The notes beneath the pieces were generated by a model. That model ran no database searches. It had not been told where the DNA came from and saw only the letters and a program-made list of their open reading frames with translations. Below, one piece after another: positions 41,895 through 51,000 of a DNA stretch of 64,000 nt. Every line of letters begins with the position of its first letter. The first letter of the stretch is position 1. The stretch covers positions 1 through 64,000 of the forward strand of contig NZ_REGE01000006.1 of the NCBI RefSeq assembly GCF_003688935.1. Direction: 5' to 3'. Source of the DNA: Corynebacterium macginleyi (lineage in GTDB: Bacteria > Actinomycetota > Actinomycetes > Mycobacteriales > Mycobacteriaceae). A program made the translations under genes and the position numbers.

Positions 41895-42150
41895 CCAGTC
41901 AGGCACTTCAACAATGTCGAGCACGCTGAATAGAGCCGATAACAAAAATTAAAGAACGCCCCATGACAATCGTCATGTGCATCCATGAGATTCCACGAGC
42001 GTGCACGGCAATTCTATGAATGAAAGCGCGATTAAGGCAGGTGTCACCGCTCCGTAGTCGTGGCACTCGACCGCAGAAAAATCAATATCCTGTGCACCAT
42101 GGTGCGCAACCCCGAGTATTCCCGCGACTCCGCCCCAGCGAAAGGAAGCC
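41895..42150 (+). pseudogene. IS110-family transposase C-terminal remnant
   Basis: In one frame, allowing stops, the sequence reads Q-K-L-K-N-A-P, then CASMRFHERARQFYE, stop, K-R-D, stop, G-R-C-H-R-S-V-V-VALDRRKINILCTMVRNPEY. This is the C-terminal end of IS110/IS116/IS902 transposases (…KRLKNALF…FYxRKRxEGKRHxxAxxALARRRINVLxAMLR…). Multiple stops make it dead. It adjoins the IS256 remnant, showing repeated insertion at this locus. Confidence 0.72.
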
Positions 42151-42179
42151 GCAACAGCCTAACCCCTAATAACGAAACA

Positions 42180-42207
42180 AGCCGACTGGGCAAAAGCCCA
42201 GTCGGCT
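42180..42207 (-). terminator. Perfect hairpin, possible terminator
   Basis: Eleven-base arms gccgactgggc and gcccagtcggc surround aaaa. On the minus strand it is followed by ttgtttcgtt, a broken T-run. It could end a minus-strand transcript such as that of the repeat protein at 42508, or be part of a mobile-element end. Confidence 0.5.
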
Positions 42208-42322
42208 ACCTGTCATGCGCATAAACAGCACGCCTAAAAATCCCGAGTTGAGTATCCGCTCCCAGCCGCCCCACCCCCGAGATTGACGAAGTGTAGGGGA
42301 CCCCCATTCGCATACTAGAACG

Positions 42323-42361
42323 AAAAGTGCGGACAGCTCTAAATGAACTGACCGCACTTTT
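42323..42361 (-). terminator. Bidirectional-looking terminator hairpin
   Basis: Arms aaaagtgcgg and ccgcactttt lie 19 bases apart, with T-rich ends on either strand. It is 147 bases downstream of the minus-strand nonapeptide-repeat gene, whose transcript it probably ends. Confidence 0.55.
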
Positions 42362-42507
42362 AAACTCCAGCGTAAGATGTCTCCTCCGTTGGTACCCTGA
42401 CTACTTCACGTGGTGATGTTTATATGTAGCCAGAGCGCCGGAAGATATGCTATCGCCATTAAATCCGAATGTCGTGAATCCGCGAAATTCTTTGATAGGC
42501 GCGTGGA

Positions 42508-43245
42508 CTAAATCAACTTGCCTAGTGCATTGAGATCGAGCTGGAGGTCGGAAGAACCGAAATCAGAAGAACCAAAGTCAGAAGAACCGAAGTCTTTCAA
42601 GAAGTCAGGAGAAATATCTCCGTTGAAAAATTCGAATTCAGAGGAGCCAAGGCTGTTCAGCAGATTGGAAGAACCCGTTTCCTGAAGGAAATCAGAGGAG
42701 CCCGTACCGTTCAGGAGATCGGAAGAACCCGTTTCCTGAAGGAAATCAGAGGAGCCCATACCGTTCAGGAGATCAGAAGAACCCGTTTCCTGAAGGAAAT
42801 CAGAGGAGCCCATACCGTTCAGGAGATCAGAAGAACCGTTGTCCTTAAAGAAATCAGACGAACCGTTGTCCTTAAAGAAGTCAGAGGAGCCGAGACCGTT
42901 GAACGACTCAGAGGAACCCGTTTCGTTAAGGAACTCGGAGGAACCGATGCCGTTCAATACGTCTGAAGAACCCGTATCCTTGAGGAACTCGGAGGAGCCG
43001 AGACCGTTCAAAGACTCAGAGGAACCCGTTTCGTTAAGGAACTCGGAGGAACCGATGTTTTCAAAAGAAGATCCGCCGATTTCCAAGTTTACGTTTTCTG
43101 GCAATTTAGGCGAGAACAGAGGTGGAAGCTCTGGGAAGTTAACCTCAGGGAGCTTGATGTCGGGAAAGCTTCCGCCGGAGACTTTTACTAGCAAGTCTTT
43201 GATCGGGCTGGAAACAATCTCATTAATCTGGAGCAAAAAATCCAC
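42508..43245 (-). CDS. Tandem nonapeptide-repeat protein, unknown function
   Basis: The 245-residue acidic protein belongs to no family I recognise. Residues 1-57 form a non-repetitive head (MDFLLQINEIVSSPIKDLLV, then S-F-P-D-I-K-L-P-E-V-N-F-P-E-L-P) with no signal peptide. Residues 58-199 are tandem nine-residue units G-S-S-[DE]-x-[LF]-[NKQ]-x-x, alternating between F-L-x-E/D-T and L-L-N-G-M types, giving an 18-residue (54-base) super-repeat. The tail has three G-S-S-D-F/L pentads and a helical end. Hydrophobic residues recur every nine, which would suit a solenoid or amphipathic assembly. Codon and base use are AT-richer than neighbours. It sits among IS remnants, suggesting horizontal gain. 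Confidence 0.72.
   Translation of the reverse strand: MDFLLQINEIVSSPIKDLLVKVSGGSFPDIKLPEVNFPELPPLFSPKLPENVNLEIGGSSFENIGSSEFLNETGSSESLNGLGSSEFLKDTGSSDVLNGIGSSEFLNETGSSESFNGLGSSDFFKDNGSSDFFKDNGSSDLLNGMGSSDFLQETGSSDLLNGMGSSDFLQETGSSDLLNGTGSSDFLQETGSSNLLNSLGSSEFEFFNGDISPDFLKDFGSSDFGSSDFGSSDLQLDLNALGKLI
42706..42867 (-). repeat. 54-base tandem repeats, three units, within the nonapeptide gene
   Basis: Three nearly identical 54-base units encode residues 127-180, each two nonapeptides (GSSDLLNGM then GSSDFLQET). Near-identity at the base level implies recent expansion by slippage or recombination. Unit number may vary between strains. Confidence 0.85.
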
Positions 43246-44087
43246 GGTGAATCCTTTTCAACTGCTGAAATTGTACTGATGGGATTGGGTGCGGCCCGAA
43301 AGCGTTTAACGACAGGTTCGCACTCAAAGCAGTATAGGTTAATTTTGGAATTTCGCAAGCATAGCTTTTCCTGATTGACCAAATTTGGGGTGGATTTATA
43401 TGGGCCTGACCTCTGGAAAATGGGCAGGTTGGGGGTTAGTGATGCTGCTGTGGTTCATGTAGCTGAAGTTTCGGACTTACAGACATCAGGAGCCATGCGA
43501 TTACACCAAGAATGCCGGCGGCGCGTGCTGTGGCGCATGCACCACCGGAAGACATCTTTCCGGCAGATAATCGGATTGTCACAATCGGACATGGTGGTAG
43601 ATTACCAATCTTGCCAACTCGACTCGGCTGGATATCAGGTGTCCACCACATGGGCGTCAGGTCCCCGCGTCTGAAGGTGCCGTGCAGGACTTAGGGGGCA
43701 CCACGAACCTGCTAGGCGGCGGCATGAGCGAATAACTCAGAGACTTAGAGGGCAATCGCTTGGAATGTTCATTGAGCGTCGGGGCATCACCATGGACCGG
43801 TGGATTTACGTGCATGATGAATATCCTGTAGCGCCGTTGGAACTGCCAAACAACACAACTTGGGATGAATGGAAGAAAGCTGCCCCTCGTCGCCTAAGTG
43901 AAAGAAGAATTCACAAAAGCTGCCCCCCAGACAGTCGACCGGCCATAGGCTACCCTGACACCGACAACAAATGGAATTCGAGATTAGGTATAGGAAAAGG
44001 TCGGGTCGGACGCACCTGAATCCACATGAAATTTTTCTTCAGCCTACACTCCACGGGAATCAGTAAAGAGCTCATTAAATAACAAAA
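43246..44087. other. AT-rich stretch without a supported gene
   Basis: About 840 bases contain only short open frames. The plus-strand frame 43765-44019 (84 residues, with ATG 43795 giving MDRWIYVHDEYPVAPLELPN) is the best candidate but has no recognisable family and poor translation signals. The minus strand at about 43395-43500 resembles 22068-22175. I interpret the stretch as mobile-element debris. Confidence 0.4.
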
Positions 44088-44120
44088 GGTGTCTGGTCGG
44101 CGAAATGCCAACCAGACACC
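44088..44120 (-). terminator. Rho-independent terminator of the small secreted protein gene
   Basis: Arms ggtgtctggt and accagacacc, with an inner pairing cggc/tgcc and GAAA loop, are followed on the minus strand by ttttgtt. It is about 170 bases downstream of the gene at 44290. Confidence 0.75.
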
Positions 44121-44289
44121 CATGTTGCTATATGGTCCGCAGCCTCTAGTTGGAGAAGAATAAAATATTGACCTTCATCAGTTGCCAAGATGAGACTTTT
44201 ATGGCTTAACTAGCGGAAGCAAGCTCAGTCGTTCTTTAGCACCTGATTCAGGGTTTTCTATCCGAGCTGCGGATAAAAGAATAAGAATA

Positions 44290-44568
44290 TTACTTACCCT
44301 TGTTGAAACCGAAGAGACCACCCAGGCCGTTGAGGGTGTCAACGATGCCCTTTGCGGTGTCTACGCCCTTCTTGGCGTTTTCCAAGCGCTTGCCGGTGAG
44401 CTCGGCCTGCTCCTTGGGATCCTTCTTGGCAGGAGTCTTCTTATCCAGGGAAGAGTCTGCGTTAACAACCTTATCGAAGGTGGTGGTTTCTTCTGCAAGT
44501 GCTGCAGGGGTTACGGTGGACATAGCCAATGCAGCTGCTGCAATTCCAAGAGTTACTTTACGCTTCAT
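44290..44568 (-). CDS. Small secreted protein, unknown function
   Basis: From ATG 44568, with a strong RBS (aaggag, 6 bases), the product is 92 residues. It starts with a Sec signal peptide MKRKVTLGIAAAALAMSTVT, then P-A-A-L-A, with cleavage before E-E. The mature part of about 67 residues is Lys/Asp-rich and helical, ending GIVDTLNGLGGLFGFNKGK. The longer frame to 44649 adds residues upstream of the RBS and is not used. Mature size and Gly/Phe-rich end recall small exported corynebacterial envelope proteins, but no family can be assigned. Confidence 0.75.
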   Translation of the reverse strand: MKRKVTLGIAAAALAMSTVTPAALAEETTTFDKVVNADSSLDKKTPAKKDPKEQAELTGKRLENAKKGVDTAKGIVDTLNGLGGLFGFNKGK

Positions 44569-45036
44569 TGTAGGCTCCTTGAAGTTCGAATTCCGGTGTG
44601 GACGCCACAAGCATACCCTGAAGCTGGTGATTCGTAAAGTGCTTCGCATGATTTAATCACGCCATCGATTCTTTCCTCGGTATTCGTAGCAATTCCCATT
44701 TGTGCCTGTGACGTAAGATGCGGTACAGCTACAGGCTTCAGAAAGTGGTCATATCACCCATTCGCACCTTCATCAGATCCTCGGAAGATTGGGATTAATC
44801 CGCCGAACTCAAGCTTGATTCTTCGCTCGTGATGAGAAGCCTATGGTTTCATTTAGTCCCACCCAGCAAGACAACATGAGTCAACCCTCCCGATGTGCCC
44901 ACTTTCCGGGGTCGTGCCCGGTACGCTCTAGCCCGGTACGCTCTAGGGTTTTTATTTTCCCTTGTTCTCTTGTTGGGAGATTACTCCCGCGAAAAGTTAG
45001 CGCGCTAGGCGTCTAAATTCGGGTTAAACTGAGTAT
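44569..45036. other. Intergenic region with a 15-base tandem repeat
   Basis: A 468-base spacer between the divergent small secreted protein gene and ppk2. At 44916-44945 the 15-mer gcccggtacgctcta occurs twice in tandem. The preceding tgcccactttccgggg resembles sequence at about 22147, possibly an old IS end. Promoters of both genes must lie here, but none is convincing by eye. Confidence 0.4.
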
Positions 45037-45936
45037 ATGCCTGATATTAAAGACGACGACCTTCCTGAGATTGACCTTGCAAAAACCGACGGTTTCGTCG
45101 TTGATGCAACGGATGAGGATGATCCCTCGCTGATTTTGCCGGATGGCTCTCCGGTCGAGACGTGGCGCGAAAATTTTCCTTATGAAGAGCGCATGTCTCG
45201 CAATGAATACGAGTCTATTAAGCGTGCACTTCAAATTGAGCTATTGAAGTGGCAGAACTGGACTAAGGAAACTGGCCAGCGCCACATTATTCTATTTGAA
45301 GGCCGCGATGCTGCTGGCAAGGGAGGTACCATCAAGCGCTTTAATGAGCACTTGAACCCGCGCGGTGCACGTACCATTGCGTTGGAAAAGCCGTCTCCAC
45401 GCGAGTCTACCTCCTGGTATTTCCAGCGCTATGTGGAGCACTTTCCGGCCGCGGGTGAAATCGTGTTCTTTGACCGTTCATGGTACAACCGCTCCGGCGT
45501 CGAGCGGGTCATGGGTTTTTGCACCGAGTCCCAGCACGCGGAGTTCCTGCGCGAGGTGCCGATGTTGGAAAATATGATTTTGGGATCGGGTATTTCGCTA
45601 ACCAAGTTGTGGTTTTCTGTTACCCGGAAGGAACAGCGAACGCGCTTTGCTATCCGCCAGATTGACCCGGTCCGCCAGTGGAAGCTTTCGCCGATGGATT
45701 TGGCGTCCCTGGATAAGTGGGACGACTACACGCGTGCGAAGGAAGAGCAGTTCCGTTATACGGATACTGAAGAATCGCCGTGGATTACCATTAAGTCCAA
45801 TGATAAGAAGCGAGCCCGTGTCAACGCGATGCGCTACGTTCTGTCCAAGTTCGAATACACCAATAAAGATTATGACGTGGTAGGCGAGCCTGACGGGAAC
45901 ATCGTCAAGCGTGGTCGCGATCAGATTGGAGATTAG
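45037..45936 (+). CDS. ppk2: Polyphosphate kinase 2
   Basis: PPK2 transfers phosphate between polyphosphate and nucleotides (GDP or ADP). The 299-residue protein has the Walker A-like IILFEGRDAAGKGGTIKRFN, the family segment NPRGARTIALEKPSPRES, and the lid/Walker B region FFDRSWYNRSGVERVMGF. An acidic N-terminal extension of about 50 residues precedes the core. Size matches class I PPK2 of C. glutamicum. No clear Shine-Dalgarno precedes the ATG. The gene stands alone between accessory regions. Confidence 0.95.
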   Translation: MPDIKDDDLPEIDLAKTDGFVVDATDEDDPSLILPDGSPVETWRENFPYEERMSRNEYESIKRALQIELLKWQNWTKETGQRHIILFEGRDAAGKGGTIKRFNEHLNPRGARTIALEKPSPRESTSWYFQRYVEHFPAAGEIVFFDRSWYNRSGVERVMGFCTESQHAEFLREVPMLENMILGSGISLTKLWFSVTRKEQRTRFAIRQIDPVRQWKLSPMDLASLDKWDDYTRAKEEQFRYTDTEESPWITIKSNDKKRARVNAMRYVLSKFEYTNKDYDVVGEPDGNIVKRGRDQIGD

Positions 45937-46089
45937 TAGCGTTAAGTTCTACCGCTTTTGAGCGGAGAAAAACCAGGGATTGGTCTTCGCGTTGTGCTAT
46001 GGCTGGGTGCCAATATGTTTGCGGACAACTCAGGCGAGGAGATACGGGCATTGTTAAGTGCTTGGATTCTTGGCGGTGGCGCCCCTTAC

Positions 46090-46252
46090 GCTCACAGAAC
46101 GCCTCATTTTCAATCGCCTGCGCCAAGTCGTCTTCTGTCAGGTGCTGACTGCGAAGGCCACTCGTTGTTGCTCCCATGATATTTTCGGCGAAACAATCCA
46201 CCACTGCTGAAAAGTAGTTTTTCGTCATCAGCAGAAGAATACGTTTCACCAA
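46090..46252 (-). pseudogene. Possible IS3/IS481-type transposase fragment
   Basis: A minus-strand frame reads KNYFSAVVDCFAENIMGATT, then L-T-E-D-D-L-A-Q-A-I-E-N-E. It resembles the D-x-(Y/F)-S-R-x-I-V-G-W…A-L-x-x-A-I part of DDE transposases but lacks both ends. The match is short. The surrounding 560 bases (45937-46496) otherwise show no gene except the start region of the hydrolase. Confidence 0.35.
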
Positions 46253-46496
46253 GGGTGGTGGGGCATTGGCAGGATTTCGTCCACAAGCCCTCCTGCTAGT
46301 TGATTTATGACTGGCGCTTTTTAGGTGTCATGACCTGAGATGTGAACACACTGATGGTATTCACGGCTGTTTTTTAAAAAAATGCCAGTTATAAGACAAA
46401 AACGCTTGAATTTCATTCCTTGGGAAACTACTATCAAGGTGACCTGAATTCATTCAATCAGTATGTGTGATGCAAAATACTATAAGGAGTACTAGC

Positions 46497-47645
46497 ATGA
46501 TCAGGAAGAAGCTTTGTGTCCTGGCCACCGCGACCGCTGTATCCATGGCGCCTATCGCAGCGTCGGGAACCCTGAGTGCTACCGCCTTCGCGGGCGGCGG
46601 CCACCCAGCAGCAGTAGTACCGGCAGAAAAGCTTGACGTGCTCGGTCGCTCGACCATTTCCGATAAGCAGATCGCCGACGAAGACGGCTACTTCGATAGC
46701 AACGACGGCCACGGCGTCAAGATCTACTACCGCAAGCAGCTAGTACTCAACCCACGTGGCAACGTCGTGTTGGCACACGGAGTGTCTGAGCATTCCGGAC
46801 GTTATGACTATGTGGCTAAGCGTTTATTGGACGCCGGTTACAATGTGTATCGCGTGGATCACCGCGGGCACGGAAAGTCTGCGTCCGGCAGTACGCCGTT
46901 GGGACACATCGATAACTTCCAGTTTGTCCTCAATGACTTTGACCGCGTTGTCGACATGGCCAAGGGTGAGAACCCCAACGTGAAGACCTTCCTATTGGGT
47001 CACTCCATGGGTGCGCTGGCTGTTCAGGCATATGGCATTCGTCAGCCTGGCAAAGTTGATGGAATCATCACCAATGGCGGTGGTGCGCCGTTGAATCTCT
47101 CCGGTAAGAAGGCAGCCGGACAGTTCATCACGCCGCAGGAGATTTCTCAGGTACAAAGAGAGCTCAGGCCCACCTTGTTCGAGCGCCTGCCGTTGGCGGA
47201 TATCACCAGCTTCAACGCCAACTATGCGCAGAACCTGATCCCGCACCGCACCCACATTGGTGCGCAGTCGCCGGAGCTTAGCAAGTTGATCATGCTCCCC
47301 AACCCCTTCACGGACGGTATCTCTACCATCCAGGCCGTGAAAGATGAATACGCTACTAGCCCACTCATCGCACAAAAAACCAGCGCTGGTACCGCGCTGC
47401 AGCTGGGTGCTATTGCTACCTACAATGCCGTGAACGCGGACCTATTTAATGCGCCGACGCTGATCATGCACGGCACGAAGGACGGCATCGTTCCCCCATA
47501 CTTCTCCCAGGACTGGTACAACTCCATTTCCTCTCAGGATGTGGAATACATCAACTGGGTAGGCCAGAAGCACGAGGTCTTCAACGAGCCAGCCGCTGAC
47601 CAGGCCCTTGACACCGTGGTTAACTGGCTAGACCGCCACGTGTAA
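46497..47645 (+). CDS. Secreted alpha/beta hydrolase (monoacylglycerol lipase/serine aminopeptidase S33 type)
   Basis: From ATG 46497 (RBS aaggag) the product is 382 residues with a Sec signal peptide (MIRKKLCVLATATAVSMAPI, ending in A-T-A-F-A before G-G-G). The catalytic triad is visible: Ser in LLGHSMGALA, Asp in MHGTKDGIVPP and His in GQKHEVFNEP. The oxyanion region is VVLAHGVSEHSGRYDYVA, typical of monoacylglycerol lipases. It probably releases fatty acids from host lipids outside the cell, which would suit a lipid-dependent skin organism; this is inference. A stem-loop follows at 47684. Confidence 0.88.
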   Translation: MIRKKLCVLATATAVSMAPIAASGTLSATAFAGGGHPAAVVPAEKLDVLGRSTISDKQIADEDGYFDSNDGHGVKIYYRKQLVLNPRGNVVLAHGVSEHSGRYDYVAKRLLDAGYNVYRVDHRGHGKSASGSTPLGHIDNFQFVLNDFDRVVDMAKGENPNVKTFLLGHSMGALAVQAYGIRQPGKVDGIITNGGGAPLNLSGKKAAGQFITPQEISQVQRELRPTLFERLPLADITSFNANYAQNLIPHRTHIGAQSPELSKLIMLPNPFTDGISTIQAVKDEYATSPLIAQKTSAGTALQLGAIATYNAVNADLFNAPTLIMHGTKDGIVPPYFSQDWYNSISSQDVEYINWVGQKHEVFNEPAADQALDTVVNWLDRHV

Positions 47646-47683
47646 AAGTTAGGCTGCGCCGGCTTTTAAGCCCCGCACACGTT

Positions 47684-47746
47684 GACCTGCTTACCCTGCC
47701 GTAGGGCCGATACTAAGGCTTTGACGGGTGGGGAAGCAGGTCTTTT
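47684..47746 (+). terminator. Terminator downstream of the secreted hydrolase
   Basis: Arms gacctgctt and aagcaggtc enclose a roughly 40-base loop with further pairing and are followed by ttttac. It lies 39 bases after the hydrolase stop. Confidence 0.6.
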
Positions 47747-48049
47747 ACGTCTGACTAAAATTTTTGATACCTGCGTAGGAGGTGCCCAACTCGGTGGGTA
47801 TAGCCGTTATGGGCAGTTCTTCCATGAGGTGCGGGGCTAAATCACGGCACTCTATCGTAGCCACGCCTCAGCAATCCTCGTGACATTTGGCAAGGCGCAA
47901 CAGAGTGTTTGTGCGCGGAACAGGGAAACCGCGAAGAACTACAGACTTGCATGGTTCTGCGATTTTGCCTCGAAGTCTGCCTACCAAACCCATCTCGAGC
48001 TTGACCTTGTGGGGGCGTCTCAAGCCGGGTTCGGTGTCGGAGGTGAGGG
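47747..48049. other. Spacer between convergent genes, no supported gene
   Basis: About 300 bases at the 3' end of the synthetase. On the minus strand near 47860-47890 the string gaggcgtggctacg is identical to one at about 22048, so it may be debris of the same element. Short frames here have no recognisable product. Confidence 0.35.
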
Positions 48050-51000
48050 CTATCCCCACGGTTCGATGGGGTTGCCTTGCCAGGTGGCGTTGGCCGGGAC
48101 GCGGTCACCGCGCATGACTAGCGAACCAGGGCCCACGGTGCTGGACTCACCAATAAGTGAGGCGGGTAGTGCCACTGAGTGGGAGGCGAGCGTGGCGCCG
48201 GCTGCAATGGTCACGGTATCCAGGCTCATCACGCGGTCCTGGAATAAGTGGGTCTGAACCACGGTGCCTGGGCCCACGGAGGCGCCGGCACCGACGTGGC
48301 AGAGATCGGTTTCTGGGAACCAGTAGGAATCGATCCAAGCGCCCTTGCCGATGTCCACCCCCAGCCCCCTCAAGCCCAAGTTGATCTCTCCGGTGCCGTA
48401 GGTGTGTTGGAAGAACCACGGGGCGGCGACGACCTCCACAAAGGTGTCTTGTAACTCGTTGAGCCAGACGAAGGTGCTCCATAGCGGGTGGTCGGCTGTA
48501 CTGTGCGTACCCACGCAGATCCACTTCACTGCGATGGTCACCGCCATGGCGATAGCGCCCATTGTCATGAGCACGAGGCCGGAAAGGACCCAGGTGGTAA
48601 GGAAGCCGACATCGGCAAGCAGGTAATACAGCGTCCCCAGGGTGGCCGCGAGTAGCATGGCCGAGAACATCGGCGCGAGCAGGCGCATGGTTTCTACCAC
48701 GCCGCGGGCGGCCTTGACCTTGAATCCGGGGTTATAGGTCAGGGCCTCGGCGGACTCGGCGGGGGCATCGATCTGCGCGGTAACGCGCCGCATGCGCTCT
48801 GGCGGGGATCCCCACCAGTTGGCGCCGGACGTGGTCTTCTTCGGCGTGGAGGACAGCACGGCGACCAACGAGTTCTTGGAAAGCTTGCGTCCAGGGGCGG
48901 TAATGCCGGAGTTGCCTACGAAAGAACGCTTGCCCACCTTAGCCTCGCCGGAGTGGATCCAACCGCCGCCGAGCTCGTAGCCGCCGATCATGGTGTCATC
49001 AGCAAGAAAGGCACCGTCTTTGATGTCCGTGAACGCAGGGATCATCACCGCGGTGGAAATCTCCACGTCCTTGCCAATGCGCGCGCCCAGAGCACGCAGC
49101 CACCGTGGGGTGAGTTGCGAGGCGTAGAGCGGGAAGAGCTGCGTGCGAGCCTCATCCATGAGACGCTCAATGGCCCACAGGCGCCAGCCGGCGGCAGATC
49201 GCACTGGGTTTACGCCGGGCGAGATGCCGATGGATAATACGCGCACTCCCAGCCAGGTCTGCAGCATGTAGGTGGCAAAGGCAACCAGGGCCGCAAAAGG
49301 AGCGAAGAGCACCGCGCCGATGAAGCGGTTGCCCGAGATGAAATGCACCAGCGCCAAATCCACGATGGCACCGATAAGCAGCGCGATGAGCGGCTGCGCG
49401 GCCAGGAAGAGGGAGGTCGCACCGTAAATAGCCACCCACCAGGGACGCCGCTTCGGCGGCTTGGAGGGGAAGCGGTGTTTGGAGCGGCCCACCTTCTTGG
49501 CAGGCGAGCCGGACCAGCGCTGACCATCCTTGATTTTCTTGCGGCCGGTGACGGTAGAACCCGCCTCCACGTGAGCATATTTTCCCACCACGGTGCCGGG
49601 GAGCAGGGTGGAGCGTGCACCCACCCGGGCGCCTTCCTTGATATCGATGGCACCGACGTGGAGCACGTCGCCGTCTAGCCAGTAGCCGGTGAGATCGACC
49701 TCTGGCTCCACCGCAGCTTGCTTGCCCAGGGTGAGCAGCCCCGTTACCGGCGGCAGCGAGTGAAGATCGACACCGCGCTTCATCTTCACACCCAAGGCGC
49801 GGGCATAGTTATTGACCCAAGTGGCGCCGGCGATAGAGCGCGAACCCGAGGCGTCGGCCCACCGCTCCGCGGCCCAAATCCGCAGGTGGGTTGAGCCACC
49901 GCGCGGGTAATCGCCGGGGGTAATGCCGGCGGTAATGAGGCGTGCGCCAAAGCCACCGATGGGAATGCGCCCCAGCGGCGTGGCAAAGATGAGGACCAGC
50001 GCGATGGACAACCACCACGGGAAAGATTGTGCCCAGCCCACACCCAAGGTAGAGGCCACGGTCGATCCCAGCATGAGCCAGGCCAGCCAACTGGTGGCCG
50101 CCAGGGTCATGGCCGGGATCTGTAGCAGCGTCTGGGCCACGCGGGTCTTAGCGCCCACCGGGGAGACCTCGCGCAGCGGTTCCTGTTGCTCCGCCTCAGG
50201 GCGCGGTTCGGCGCCGGCGATAAGTTCCGCCAAGGAACCTAGCCGCGGGTGATCATAGAGATCGCGCACGGCCACCGTGGGGTAGCGAGTGCGGATGTGG
50301 CCCACTAGCGTTGCCGCGGCCAGGGAGGTGCCGCCGAGGTCAAAGAAATCGGCGTTCTCATCTTCCACGGATACACCGAGGGTTTCGACCCAGAGCTCGG
50401 CAAGCCACTTTTCAGTCTTTGTCAGCGTGGACGATTCCACCCCGACGCCGGGCAGCGGCCACGGCAACGCCTTCTTATCCACCTTGCCGGAGGTACGCAC
50501 CGGCAGCTCATCCATCACGCAGATGCGAGGGACCAGCGCCGCAGGCATGGTTTCCGCCAGCCGCGCGTGGGCGACACCATGGTTAAAACCGCGCGCCTCA
50601 TCGTCCAAAGAAACGTAGCCCACCAGCACGGATTCGCCGCCGGGGGTCTTTTGCACGGCCACGGCAGAGTTATAAACATTATCCAGCGCGGCGACGTTCG
50701 CCTCGACCTCGCCCAGCTCAATGCGGCGCCCGCCAATCTTTACCTGGTCATCCACCCGGCCTACGAAGTACAAGCCGTCTTCTTCTAGGCGCACGTGGTC
50801 ACCGGTGCGGTAGGCGCGCTGCCAGCCCATGGCTTTAAGCGGCGCGTATTTTTCCGCATCCTTCTGCGGATCCAGGTAACTGGCCAGGCCCACGCCACCG
50901 ATGACCAATTCGCCGGTCTCGCCCAGGCCAACGGGTTGCCCCTGCTTATCGATGACCACCAGGTCCCACCCATTCAACGGCAACCCAATCGATACCGCGC

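Noticed and set aside
42166..42357. 63-codon minus-strand frame
   Set aside because: It spans two hairpins and an IS110 remnant edge; no protein features.
42544..43074. Regularly spaced repeats resembling a CRISPR array
   Set aside because: The 27/54-base periodicity keeps one reading frame and the intervals are themselves repeats, not unique spacers; no cas genes are near.
43765..44019. 84-codon plus-strand frame
   Set aside because: No family, weak initiation signals, and located in mobile-element debris; kept only as a possibility in the intergenic entry.
45950..45964. Small hairpin ccgct/agcgg after ppk2 as terminator
   Set aside because: Only five base pairs and followed by an A-rich run, so not a convincing terminator on the plus strand.
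47842..48108. Minus-strand frames at the 3' end of the synthetase
   Set aside because: They overlap the synthetase end or debris and show no recognisable protein.
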